Positions 1-7,173 are shown, counted from the stretch's first letter. The stretch: DNA of 13,050 bases from an uncultured Bacilli bacterium (GCA_947624095.1 CANQIR010000016.1:1-13050); one strand, 5' to 3'. Numbers and translations: made by a program. The notes: generated from the letters alone by a model not told the origin.

Positions 1-935
1 GCTACTTGGAACATATTATCATTAGTAGGTTCCATACTAATTCCTGTATCCATATTAGCTGATTCTTCAGGTGAAAAGTTAAAGAATTTATTTTCTGGTT
101 GAGGTAATATTTGATTATTCACATCTTCTAAGCTTGGATTTGGGGTAGTTGGATTTTGAGCAGCTACATCTACTGGTAAGGCTCCACTAAACTCAGTCAT
201 CATATCTTCTGGTACCATCATACTTTCTACACTCCTTTTTTCACGATTAGGTATTATATCTACGGCCTGACTTTTTATTTGGTCAATGTTTGGCATTGCT
301 TTAGCTAATGGTACATCGCCGTCAGCGTTTTCTGCTTGGTCTTTCTTAAGTTCCATATCTAATTGACGAACGGTTAAACGCTCATTAATGATGCGATTTA
401 ACCAAAATTTTTGTTTTTCTTTATCATTAATAGTTAGTAATGCTCTAGCGTGACGTTCACTAATTTTTTCATTCATTAAGGCTTGTTGAACTTCTTCGTC
501 GAGATTTAAAAGACGAAGTTTATTGGCAATAGCCGACTGAGAAAGACCCATTTTTTTAGCAAGTTGTTCTTGCGTAAGATAGCCTTTATCTAACAAGCTT
601 TTGTAAGAACGCGCTTCTTCAATAGGAGTTAAATCTCTTCTTTGGACATTTTCTACTAAAGCAACTTCTGCACTTTTATTATCATCAATATTGCTAATAA
701 CTGCGGGAACGGAAACTAAGCCAGCCATTGTAGCTGCTTTATATCTACGCTCGCCAGCAATTATTTCATATTTATCACCAAGTTTACGTAATACTAAAGG
801 TTGAATTATTCCGTGTTCTTTGATAGAATCCGCTAGTTCTTTTAGTCCTTGTTCATCAAACGATAGACGTGGTTGAAAGCGGTTAGGAATTATGTCATCG
901 ATATTAACTTGTAAAACTTCTGATTCTAAGTTCAC
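1..935 (-). CDS. noc: Noc-type ParB-family nucleoid occlusion / partition protein (3' end beyond window)
   Basis: ParB/Noc CTP-dependent DNA clamp; 311 codons are visible and the C-terminus lies outside the window. The N-terminal CTP-binding domain shows GERR (residues 61-64) and ENVQR (95-99). A helix-turn-helix follows at about 121-143 (QEQLAKKMGLSQSAIANKL), then KISERHARALL, which resembles Bacillus Noc (QSTVANKLRLL, KITERHARAL) more than Spo0J/ParB. Perfect Noc-binding sites occur in the same operon, which supports Noc. Oddities: the N-terminal amphipathic membrane helix of Bacillus Noc is missing, and residues from about 205 onward form an acidic, Pro/Asn/Met-rich, probably disordered tail with no recognisable dimerisation domain before the window edge. 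The GTG start follows AAAGGGG with 9-nt spacing; there is no ATG, GTG or TTG between it and the upstream in-frame stop. It lies 44 bp after rsmG with no terminator between, so it is probably the last visible gene of the mnmE operon. Family assignment is firm; Noc rather than ParB is probable. Confidence 0.88.
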   Translation of the reverse strand, partial: MNLESEVLQVNIDDIIPNRFQPRLSFDEQGLKELADSIKEHGIIQPLVLRKLGDKYEIIAGERRYKAATMAGLVSVPAVISNIDDNKSAEVALVENVQRRDLTPIEEARSYKSLLDKGYLTQEQLAKKMGLSQSAIANKLRLLNLDEEVQQALMNEKISERHARALLTINDKEKQKFWLNRIINERLTVRQLDMELKKDQAENADGDVPLAKAMPNIDQIKSQAVDIIPNREKRSVESMMVPEDMMTEFSGALPVDVAAQNPTTPNPSLEDVNNQILPQPENKFFNFSPEESANMDTGISMEPTNDNMFQV

Positions 936-979
936 GTTTATCAGCCCCTTTATATTATTCCTACTATTTCTATATTACA

Positions 980-1696
980 TTATTTTACTTTTTTTTTCAA
1001 TGGATTTTTAATTATTTTATCGTAGGGTCTTGGATAATTTGTTGGGGTGCGATTAATTTTTACAACATGAAAGATTGTCCGATGACTATTTTCGATAGGT
1101 AAATTGAATTCTGTTTGATGATATATTTTGCCACCTAATAAGTTGATTGCATAGGTGGAATCTGGTTCTTCTAGTATATTTCCTTTTAAGGCAATAAAAT
1201 GACCATTTAATTTAACTAATGGTAAGGATAATTCTGATAAAGTTAGTAAATTGGCAACTGCTCTAGAAGTTACTAAATCAAAGGATTCAAAATGAGTTTT
1301 GGCGTAATCTTCAACTCGACTATGAACTAAATTGAGATCATTAATTGATAATTTGGTAGATAATTCTTGTAAAAAAGTTATTTTCTTTTGGTTAGAATCA
1401 AGGAGAGTTATATTTAAATGAGGAAAGAATATTTTTAAAACCATACCAGGAAAACCGGCACCGGTACCTAAATCAAGTAAAGTTTCAATAGTATTTAAAT
1501 CGATTTCTTTGACAACTGTTAGAGAATCATAAAAGTGTTTTAGATATATTTGATTTAAGTCAGTGATTCTAGTTAAATTGGTATGGTTATTGTATTCGAT
1601 AAGGAAGTTAGCATAGATTGCTAGTTGATCGAGCATTTTAGGGGTGTAAGTTATGCCTAGAGCATCTAGGGCATTTTTAAATTCTTCAATGGTCAT
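980..1696 (-). CDS. rsmG: 16S rRNA (guanine-527-N7)-methyltransferase RsmG
   Basis: RsmG (GidB) methylates N7 of G527 in the 530 loop of 16S rRNA using S-adenosylmethionine. The 238-aa length fits the family. The Rossmann SAM-binding motif LDLGTGAGFPG is at residues 74-84. Other family signatures are NLTRI (40-44), HFYDSL (54-59), SRAVANL (144-150), ALKG (169-172) and the basic C-terminus YPRPYDKIIKNPL (221-233). The ATG is preceded by AAAGGAG with about 10-nt spacing, inside the end of mnmG; the two genes overlap by 11 bp, indicating translational coupling. It sits between mnmG and noc as in Bacillus. Nothing looks broken. Confidence 0.97.
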   Translation of the reverse strand: MTIEEFKNALDALGITYTPKMLDQLAIYANFLIEYNNHTNLTRITDLNQIYLKHFYDSLTVVKEIDLNTIETLLDLGTGAGFPGMVLKIFFPHLNITLLDSNQKKITFLQELSTKLSINDLNLVHSRVEDYAKTHFESFDLVTSRAVANLLTLSELSLPLVKLNGHFIALKGNILEEPDSTYAINLLGGKIYHQTEFNLPIENSHRTIFHVVKINRTPTNYPRPYDKIIKNPLKKKVK

Positions 1697-3554
1697 TTTG
1701 ATTATACTCCTTTTTTAGATATATACTTAATATCGAGATATCTGCTGGGTTTACACCGCTGATGCGAATAGCTTGAGCAATAGTTGTAGGTCTTACTTCT
1801 TTGAGTTTTTGTCTAGCTTCACTAGCTAAGTTGGTAATTAAATCGTAATTGATATCACTTGGTATTTGTTTTTTCTCTAGCTTAATTAGCTTTTCAGCTT
1901 CCTTAATGGCTTTGTTAATATAACCTTCATATTTCAAATCGATAGATACTTGTTCTTTTATTGTTTCTTCATAAGGAATAGGGACTATTTCATTTAAGAT
2001 ATTAAAAGTTATTTCTGGACGTTTGATTAGTTGAGATAGGCTCATTGTAGTGGTAGGAAGGGATATACTATATTTAGTAAATACTTCCTTTACTTCTGAT
2101 GGTTTTAACTTGGTATTATCCATAAAAGTTTTAAGTTCTTGAATTTGAGAGATTTTTTGATTTAGTTTTTGAAGTTGACTGTCGGTGATTAAGCCTACAT
2201 TATAACCTTGTTTACGCAATCTTATATCAGCATTGTCGTGACGAAGTAGTAAACGAAATTCAGCACGTGATGTTAATAAGCGATATGGATCGCGGATTCC
2301 TTTAGTAATTAGATCATCGATTAAGACTCCGATATAGGCTTCATTACGACCAAGGATTAAAGGAGGCTTATTTTCTAATTTTAAAGAAGCATTGATACCA
2401 GCCATTAAACCTTGACAAGCAGCTTCTTCATAACCACTAGTTCCGTTTATTTGACCAGCTGTATAGAGATTTTGAATTATTTTAGTTTCTAAGGATGCTT
2501 GTAATTGAGTAGGATAGATGGCATCATATTCAATAGCATAACCATATTTTAAAATTTTGGCATTTTCTAAACCAGGTAAGGAATGAACAATTTCTTCTTG
2601 AATCTCTGGAGGCATTGAAGTGGAGAAACCTTGGAGATAGATATCATCATAAAATCTACTTTCAGGTTCTAGAAATAATTGATGGCGTTCTTTATCGCTA
2701 AAGCGAACTACTTTATCTTCGATAGATGGACAATATCTTGGTCCAATGCCTTTGATATCATCTAAAGCACCATACATACTAGATTTATTTAAGTTATTGC
2801 GGATTATTTCGTGGGTCCGAGCAGTAGTATAAGTAAGATAGCACGGTTCTTGGTCCTCAATTTTGTAAGAAGGCTCTAAGTCAAAACTAAAGGTATGAAA
2901 GCAATTATCACCAGGTTCTAGTTTGGTTTTTGAAAAATCGATAGTACTTCGATCTATTCTTTGAGGAGTTCCGGTTTTTAGACGAATTATTTGAAAACCA
3001 TAATCTTTTAATCGATCACTTAGATAATTAGAAGGTTTTTCATTATGAGGACCTTTTCTAGTACGGGTGTTTCCTACAAGAATATCTGATTTTAAATATG
3101 TACCAGTAGTTAGAATAACTATTTGGGATAAAATTTTAGTTCCATCTTCTAGGATTATGCCTTTAACAGTATGGTCTTCAATAATTAAGTCCTCAACCAT
3201 TCCTTCTTGAATGGTTAGATTGGGAAGGCTTTGTAAATGTTTTAACATTTCTTTGGGGTAAGCAACTTTATCTCCTTGAGCACGAAGAGCTTGGACGGCG
3301 GGACCTTTGGCACTATTGAGCATTTTAATTTGTAGATGGGTTTTGTCAGCTATTTTTCCCATAACTCCCCCAAGGGCATCTATTTCACGAACAACTATAC
3401 CTTTAGCACTGCCACCAATATGGGGATTACAAGGCATATCGGCAATATTTTTTAAATTACTAGTTATTAATAGAGTTTTATGTTTTTTAGTAGCACTGGC
3501 ACTAGCGGCTTCACAACCGGCATGACCACCACCAACGACAATTATATCGTACAT
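1686..3554 (-). CDS. mnmG: tRNA uridine-5-carboxymethylaminomethyl modification enzyme MnmG (GidA)
   Basis: FAD-dependent subunit of the MnmE-MnmG complex, which installs (carboxymethyl)aminomethyl groups on C5 of the wobble uridine of several tRNAs. At 622 aa it is full length. The FAD-binding VVGGGHAGCEAA motif is at residues 6-17. Both conserved cysteine contexts are present: PCNPHIGG (Cys42) and GPRYCPSIED (Cys275). The signatures GTPQRID (195-201) and TAGQINGTSGYEEAACQG (365-382) are intact. Its SD, GGAGGTG, lies 7 nt before the ATG. A perfect Noc-binding palindrome lies between the mnmE stop and this SD. The downstream rsmG start overlaps its 3' end. It is expressed with its partner mnmE from the same operon. 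Confidence 0.98.
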   Translation of the reverse strand: MYDIIVVGGGHAGCEAASASATKKHKTLLITSNLKNIADMPCNPHIGGSAKGIVVREIDALGGVMGKIADKTHLQIKMLNSAKGPAVQALRAQGDKVAYPKEMLKHLQSLPNLTIQEGMVEDLIIEDHTVKGIILEDGTKILSQIVILTTGTYLKSDILVGNTRTRKGPHNEKPSNYLSDRLKDYGFQIIRLKTGTPQRIDRSTIDFSKTKLEPGDNCFHTFSFDLEPSYKIEDQEPCYLTYTTARTHEIIRNNLNKSSMYGALDDIKGIGPRYCPSIEDKVVRFSDKERHQLFLEPESRFYDDIYLQGFSTSMPPEIQEEIVHSLPGLENAKILKYGYAIEYDAIYPTQLQASLETKIIQNLYTAGQINGTSGYEEAACQGLMAGINASLKLENKPPLILGRNEAYIGVLIDDLITKGIRDPYRLLTSRAEFRLLLRHDNADIRLRKQGYNVGLITDSQLQKLNQKISQIQELKTFMDNTKLKPSEVKEVFTKYSISLPTTTMSLSQLIKRPEITFNILNEIVPIPYEETIKEQVSIDLKYEGYINKAIKEAEKLIKLEKKQIPSDINYDLITNLASEARQKLKEVRPTTIAQAIRISGVNPADISILSIYLKKEYNQNDH

Positions 3555-3573
3555 ATAATTACACCTCCAAATT

Positions 3574-3587
3574 ATTTCCCGGGAAAT
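3574..3587. promoter_or_regulatory. Noc-binding site (NBS) between mnmE and mnmG
   Basis: ATTTCCCGGGAAAT is identical to the published B. subtilis NBS consensus. The perfect dyad extends to 22 bp (3570-3591) and includes two bases of the mnmE stop codon. It ends 4 bp before the mnmG Shine-Dalgarno sequence. Noc occupancy would nucleate clamp loading here; the transcript could also fold this palindrome into a hairpin next to the SD. Confidence 0.9.
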
Positions 3588-3589
3588 AA

Positions 3590-4954
3590 TTATTTACCTA
3601 AACAGAACCTACTGAACATTTCATCGAGTAATTCTTCTTCATAGGTAGTACCATTTATTTTGCCTAATTCTTCCCAGATTGATTTTATATCCATTTCAAG
3701 CATATCGATTGGTAAATTTTGCGATACTGATTCTTCAACTTCACTAATTTTGGTAAGACATTTTTCTAATATGCCAATACTTCTAGCATTACTTAAGTAA
3801 GTTGGATCACTTGATTCAATATCACCAAGATTAAATAATTCAATTATTTTGGTTTTTAGTTCTTCAATACCTTGATTATTGGTAATGCTCATTTTAATAA
3901 GTCTTTTTGGGTCGATTGACAAGTTAGTTATATCTAATTTAGTTGGTAAATCGCATTTATTAATTATAATTAGGTAATTTTTTTGAAGAACTTGTTTAAG
4001 AAGTTCTTGTTCTTCTGTAGATAATTCTTCATTATTATTTAAAATATAAAGAACTAAATCACTACTTGCTAGCATTTGTTTACTTTTTTGAACACCAAGG
4101 GATTCTACTAAATCATCAGTAGTTCTTATGCCAGCAGTATCAATAATTTTTAAAAGAATACCATTTAAACTTATTTCACCTTCGACAATATCCCGAGTAG
4201 TGCCGGCAATATCAGTAACGATGGCCTTTTCTTCATCTAATAAGGCATTTAATAAGGAGCTTTTGCCGACGTTAGGACGACCGATAATAGCAGTTTTGAT
4301 GCCTTCTTTGATGATTTGACCATTTTGACTTTCTTTTAAGATTTTAGTAATTTTTTGTTTAGTGGAAGTTATTTTAGGAAGAAGGATATCATTAGTAATA
4401 ATATCAACATCATCATACTCTGGGTAGTCGATATTAACATTAATATTAGCAATTATGTCGACTAATTCACTACGAAGAGAATTGATAAGATCAGAAACTC
4501 GACCATTAATTTGATTCATAGCTAGTTCTCTTTGGGAATTGGTTTTGGCATTAATCATATCCATTACAGCTTCAGCTTCTAGTAAATCTATTCGACCATT
4601 TAGGAACGCACGCTTGGTAAATTCACCGGGTTCGGCAAGACGACAGCCATTAGATAAAAGTAATTCAAGTACTTTGTTAGTAGAAGCAATACCGCCATGA
4701 CAATTAATTTCAACTGTATCTTCAGTAGTAAATGATTTGGGAGATTTCATAACAGTTACTAAAACTTCATCAATTTGGTGAGAACCAGAAACGATATGGC
4801 CATAGTGAATTGTATGACTTGGTACTTTTGTTAAATCAGATTTGCTAGAAAAGATTTTATTAACTATGGATAAAGATTCGGGACCACTTACTCTAATAAT
4901 GGAAATAGCACTAATCCCTAGACTAGTAGAAATAGCACAAATTGTATCTTCCAT
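3590..4954 (-). CDS. mnmE: tRNA modification GTPase MnmE (TrmE)
   Basis: K+-activated GTPase that partners MnmG in wobble-uridine modification. It has 454 aa, normal for the family. Order: N-terminal tetrahydrofolate-binding domain (about 1-118), helical domain, and an inserted G domain with P-loop GRPNVGKSS (225-233), G2 TTRD (252-255), G3 DTAG (272-275) and G4 NKCD (342-345). It ends in CLGK, the conserved C-terminal Cys motif needed for modification (FCIGK in most homologues). The ATG is 7 nt from AAAGGAG. It appears to be the first gene of mnmE-mnmG-rsmG-noc: a terminator separates it from jag, and an extended -10 promoter overlain by tandem Noc-binding sites lies immediately upstream. 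The TAA stop overlaps the arm of another Noc-site palindrome. Confidence 0.98.
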   Translation of the reverse strand: MEDTICAISTSLGISAISIIRVSGPESLSIVNKIFSSKSDLTKVPSHTIHYGHIVSGSHQIDEVLVTVMKSPKSFTTEDTVEINCHGGIASTNKVLELLLSNGCRLAEPGEFTKRAFLNGRIDLLEAEAVMDMINAKTNSQRELAMNQINGRVSDLINSLRSELVDIIANINVNIDYPEYDDVDIITNDILLPKITSTKQKITKILKESQNGQIIKEGIKTAIIGRPNVGKSSLLNALLDEEKAIVTDIAGTTRDIVEGEISLNGILLKIIDTAGIRTTDDLVESLGVQKSKQMLASSDLVLYILNNNEELSTEEQELLKQVLQKNYLIIINKCDLPTKLDITNLSIDPKRLIKMSITNNQGIEELKTKIIELFNLGDIESSDPTYLSNARSIGILEKCLTKISEVEESVSQNLPIDMLEMDIKSIWEELGKINGTTYEEELLDEMFSRFCLGK

Positions 4955-4976
4955 AAAATCACTCCTTTGCGATGGT

Positions 4977-4985
4977 ATTATAACA
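4977..4985 (-). promoter_or_regulatory. Extended -10 promoter of the mnmE-mnmG-rsmG-noc operon
   Basis: On the minus strand the sequence is TGTTATAAT: a perfect -10 (4977-4982) with an extended -10 TG one base upstream. There is no good -35: the position 17 bp upstream reads TTTCCC, inside a Noc site. Predicted transcription start is near 4968-4970, giving a leader of about 16 nt that begins almost at the SD (4962-4968). The jag terminator lies just upstream, so mnmE needs its own promoter. Confidence 0.7.
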
Positions 4986-4992
4986 CAAAATT

Positions 4993-5006
4993 ATTTCCCG
5001 GGAAAT
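4993..5006. promoter_or_regulatory. Noc-binding site, promoter-proximal copy of tandem pair
   Basis: Perfect ATTTCCCGGGAAAT, 10 bp upstream of the mnmE -10 hexamer, so it covers the -35 region of that promoter. It directly abuts a second identical site. Confidence 0.9.
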
Positions 5007-5020
5007 ATTTCCCGGGAAAT
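5007..5020. promoter_or_regulatory. Noc-binding site, distal copy of tandem pair
   Basis: Second perfect ATTTCCCGGGAAAT with no spacer from the first. With flanks, the pair makes a 32-bp perfect palindrome (4991-5022) lying between the mnmE promoter and the jag terminator T-tract. Confidence 0.9.
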
Positions 5021-5044
5021 AAAAAAGACTAATCATCTAGTCTT
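5021..5044 (-). terminator. Rho-independent terminator of rpmH-rnpA-yidC-jag
   Basis: Minus-strand stem AAGACTA / TAGTCTT (5044-5038 with 5031-5025), 6-nt loop, then a run of six T (5026-5021). The jag TAG stop codon (5039-5037) is inside the hairpin. Confidence 0.85.
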
Positions 5045-5648
5045 CCTTATACTTAATTATAACGTGACGATTGGGTTCTTCACCTTCACTAATAGTAGAA
5101 ATATGTTTAAAGTTAGATAAAGCATTATGAACTATTCGTCTTTCATAACTATTCATATTTTCCATTTTGACATCAATTTTAGTCTGTTCAACTTCTTTAG
5201 CAAGTTTTTTAGCTAAACGTTCGAGATAACTTACTTGTTTTTCTTTATAGTTTTCAACATCAAGAATAATATACGGATATTGATTTATTTCTCGATATAC
5301 TATTTGTCTTAAGATAGTTTGAATAGCTGATAAAGTCTTACCACCTTTACCAATAAGAATAGCATTGTTGTCAGAATACATTTTGATATTAATTTGGTTT
5401 TCACGAATTTTTGTTTCAAATGAAACTTCTAATCCCATATTTTTAGTTAATTCTTCTAAGTAATTTTTTAAGTATTTGGCAATATCGGGAATAGAGATAA
5501 TTCTTAATTCGTAAGTTGCCGATTTGAATAGTCCACCTTTTTCTTCTTTAAATGAGTAGAGAACTTGAGATTCTTCAACATTTAACTTTTTTAAAGCTTC
5601 TTCTAGTAAAGAATCTTTATTCTTACCCGTTAGTATTTCTACTTGCAT
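5037..5648 (-). CDS. jag: Jag / KhpB (EloR) RNA-binding protein
   Basis: Cytoplasmic KH-R3H RNA-binding protein encoded beside yidC in most Bacillota, and linked to control of cell elongation and mRNA binding in streptococci. The 203-aa protein has the short Jag-N domain (about 1-50, with FKEEKGGLF), a KH domain with IGKGGKTL at 99-106, and a C-terminal R3H domain (RRIVHNAL at 170-177, ending EEPNRHVIIKYKED). The ATG is preceded by GAGGAAGTAGT. Only 1 bp separates it from the yidC stop, so translation is probably coupled. The gene ends inside a terminator hairpin. Confidence 0.95.
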   Translation of the reverse strand: MQVEILTGKNKDSLLEEALKKLNVEESQVLYSFKEEKGGLFKSATYELRIISIPDIAKYLKNYLEELTKNMGLEVSFETKIRENQINIKMYSDNNAILIGKGGKTLSAIQTILRQIVYREINQYPYIILDVENYKEKQVSYLERLAKKLAKEVEQTKIDVKMENMNSYERRIVHNALSNFKHISTISEGEEPNRHVIIKYKED

Positions 5649-5649
5649 A

Positions 5650-6573
5650 CTACTTCCTCTTTTCTAAACTTTTATTAATTATATAATTTTGAACTACTGC
5701 AAAAGCATTAGTTACAATCCAGTATAGAGCGATAGCTGTTGGTAGGCTGAATGATGCGATACAAATCATAATAATCATAAAATTCATCATAAATTGCATT
5801 TGTTGTTGCATTTCGTCATTTGACTGACTATTCATTGTCTTTTTAAATGAGAAATAAGTACTTAAAATAATTAATACTATTAGTAAGATATAAATATATT
5901 TGCCACTTTTAATACCAACCCATGGAGTCATACCAAGTTTCATTCCGAAGAAGAAGTCACCTTCAAAGATAGCTGGTATACGGTTGATGGCTTCTAAGAA
6001 GGCAAAGAATAATGGTAGTTGAATAAAAGCTAGAAGACATCCAGATACTGGGTTAATATTATATTTTTTATAAACCATCATTGTTTCTTGAGATTTCATC
6101 ATCAGAGATTCATTATCGGTTTTATTACGATATTTCTTTTCGATTTTAGCAATTTCGGGTTGTGCTTTTTTTAATGATTCAGATTGCATAACTGATTTCT
6201 TAGAAAATGGTAACATTGCTAAACGAATTAGTAAACCAAGAACCATAACGGAAATACCCATATTGTTAAATAGATAGCCAAGTTTTAAAATGCAAAATGC
6301 TAATGGCTTTACTAAAATAGATTCCCAAAGGCTGTGGTATTTACCAGAAGATGGAACAAATTTGTTACATTCAGGAACTTCATCTAGTGTAGAAACATTA
6401 TGTTCTTTATAGAGATTTAATAATTCTTCATCGGTCGGCTTACAAAGAATATTTTCGGTAATGGTTTGACCTGTTTCTTCATAAATTACTGAGGTTTTAC
6501 CATCTTTAACATATTTTGTACAACCACTACTTAAAAGAATTACTGATAATAGAATTAATATTTTTGTTTTCAA
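5650..6573 (-). CDS. yidC: Membrane protein insertase YidC/SpoIIIJ (lipoprotein type)
   Basis: YidC/Oxa1/Alb3 insertase that inserts and folds membrane proteins, alone or with SecYEG. The 307-aa length fits the Gram-positive type. The N-terminus is a lipoprotein signal peptide with lipobox SSGC (Cys18). Residues 30-75 form an extracellular stretch. Membrane segments are visible around 86-105, 106-123 (with the conserved groove arginine in LLIRLAMLPF, Arg117), 175-195, 226-241 and 260-295. A basic tail, KSLEKRK, ends the protein. The start is TTG, overlapping the rnpA stop in TTGA (4-nt coordinate overlap), with AAGGTG inside rnpA as SD. No MifM-like regulatory leader is seen, since rnpA abuts it. 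Confidence 0.96.
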   Translation of the reverse strand: MKTKILILLSVILLSSGCTKYVKDGKTSVIYEETGQTITENILCKPTDEELLNLYKEHNVSTLDEVPECNKFVPSSGKYHSLWESILVKPLAFCILKLGYLFNNMGISVMVLGLLIRLAMLPFSKKSVMQSESLKKAQPEIAKIEKKYRNKTDNESLMMKSQETMMVYKKYNINPVSGCLLAFIQLPLFFAFLEAINRIPAIFEGDFFFGMKLGMTPWVGIKSGKYIYILLIVLIILSTYFSFKKTMNSQSNDEMQQQMQFMMNFMIIMICIASFSLPTAIALYWIVTNAFAVVQNYIINKSLEKRK

Positions 6574-6902
6574 TTTTTCACCTTTTCTTTAATAATTTGG
6601 ACTAGATTATCATTTAAATCTTGATATGAAGCATTATTACAGCTCCTCTTAATCATTATAATATAATCGAAGCCAGTTGGAAATAGTTTTTTGTTATGAT
6701 CGATAATCGCCCTAGTTTGGCGTTTTAGTTTATTTCTAGTTACAGCGTTGCCAACTTTTTTACTAATTGCTAAACCAAAACGAGTTTGAGTGGCTTCTCT
6801 TTTCATTATATATATAATATAATAAGTACCTTTAAAAAATTTACCATTTTGAATAATATTATTAAATTCTAATTTTTTTTTGACTATTTCAAACTTTTTA
6901 AT
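6570..6902 (-). CDS. rnpA: Ribonuclease P protein component RnpA, apparent ATT start
   Basis: Protein subunit of RNase P, which helps the catalytic RNA mature tRNA 5' ends. The RNR signature is GNAVTRNKLKRQTR, followed by DYIIMIKR. The first in-frame ATG (6804-6806) gives only 78 aa, has no SD, and would delete the first strand and helix of the fold. The frame stays open for 32 more codons and encodes the family N-terminus (LEFNNIIQNGKFFKGTYYII, like EDFQKVFKHG in B. subtilis). It reaches AAAGGAGG, 7 nt before an ATT codon at 6900-6902. No ATG, GTG or TTG exists in frame between the upstream stop and 6806. Using ATT gives 110 aa, the usual size. A one-base error is possible, but both alternative frames hit stops near the SD. 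Identity is certain; the exact start codon is inferred. Confidence 0.93.
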   Translation of the reverse strand: MKKFEIVKKKLEFNNIIQNGKFFKGTYYIIYIMKREATQTRFGLAISKKVGNAVTRNKLKRQTRAIIDHNKKLFPTGFDYIIMIKRSCNNASYQDLNDNLVQIIKEKVKN

Positions 6903-6917
6903 AATAATACCTCCTTT
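6902..6917 (-). promoter_or_regulatory. rnpA Shine-Dalgarno fixing a non-canonical ATT start
   Basis: Minus strand reads AAAGGAGG (6917-6910), T, then ATT ATT ATT AAA. The third ATT is 7 nt from the SD, the same spacing seen for mnmG, mnmE and rpmH here. The other two are too close (1 and 4 nt). The SD begins 7 bp after the end of the rpmH terminator T-run. Confidence 0.7.
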
Positions 6918-6924
6918 ATAGAAT

Positions 6925-6946
6925 AAAAAACCACATTAGTGGTTTT
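6925..6946 (-). terminator. Terminator-like hairpin between rpmH and rnpA
   Basis: Minus-strand stem AAAACCAC / GTGGTTTT with TAAT loop, followed by further T residues (six T in a row from 6930 to 6925). It begins 1 nt after the rpmH stop and ends 7 bp before the rnpA SD. No separate rnpA promoter is evident, so it probably attenuates rather than fully stops transcription, or protects the rpmH mRNA 3' end. Confidence 0.7.
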
Positions 6947-6947
6947 A

Positions 6948-7070
6948 TTACTTGCAAAGTTGTTTACGTCCTTTTTTTCTTCTTGACTTTAAAATATTTG
7001 ATTCTTTACGAGCAAAGAAACCGTGTTTCTTAGCTTTTTTACGGTTATTTGGTTGATAAGTTCCTTTCAT
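6948..7070 (-). CDS. rpmH: 50S ribosomal protein L34
   Basis: Small basic large-subunit ribosomal protein of 40 aa. It begins [20 protein letters not shown], matching the invariant L34 start (MKRTFQPNNRKRSKVHGF), and ends [12 protein letters not shown]. It is about four residues shorter than the usual 44 aa, in the segment where other L34s read TKNGRKVLARRR. GGAGG lies 7 nt before the ATG. It is the first gene left of the origin and has a strong promoter. The hairpin right after its stop would make its mRNA much more abundant than the downstream rnpA-yidC-jag. Confidence 0.97.
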   Translation of the reverse strand: MKGTYQPNNRKKAKKHGFFARKESNILKSRRKKGRKQLCK

Positions 7071-7103
7071 GATTGCACCTCCACATCTAAATAAAGCTTT
7101 CTT

Positions 7104-7133
7104 ATTATAATATTATAAAAGAGAAAAAGTCAA
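7104..7133 (-). promoter_or_regulatory. Promoter of rpmH
   Basis: Minus strand: -35 TTGACT (7133-7128), 18-bp spacer, -10 TATAAT (7109-7104). Transcription would start near 7097 with a leader of about 27 nt containing GGAGG. A second TATAAT at 7117-7112 is only 10 bp from the -35 and is unlikely to be used with it. Confidence 0.8.
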
Positions 7134-7141
7134 GTGATTTG

Positions 7142-7173
7142 TTATTCACAGAAAACTGTGGATATGTGGATAA
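7142..7173. promoter_or_regulatory. Cluster of three strong DnaA boxes
   Basis: TTATTCACA (7142-7150, plus), TGTGGATAT (7158-7166, i.e. ATATCCACA on minus, one mismatch) and TGTGGATAA (7165-7173, i.e. perfect TTATCCACA on minus). The first two face each other around a short A-rich spacer, and the last two share two bases. Confidence 0.88.

Noticed and set aside
3307..3525. Plus-strand open frame opposite mnmG
   Set aside because: No ribosome binding site or family similarity; it mirrors the codons of the conserved MnmG N-terminus. The same holds for frames opposite mnmE, dnaA and recF.
7015..7031. Inverted repeat AAGAAAC-CGT-GTTTCTT, parS-like
   Set aside because: Half-sites are in the opposite order to parS (GTTTCAC/GTGAAAC) and the sequence is fixed by conserved L34 codons.
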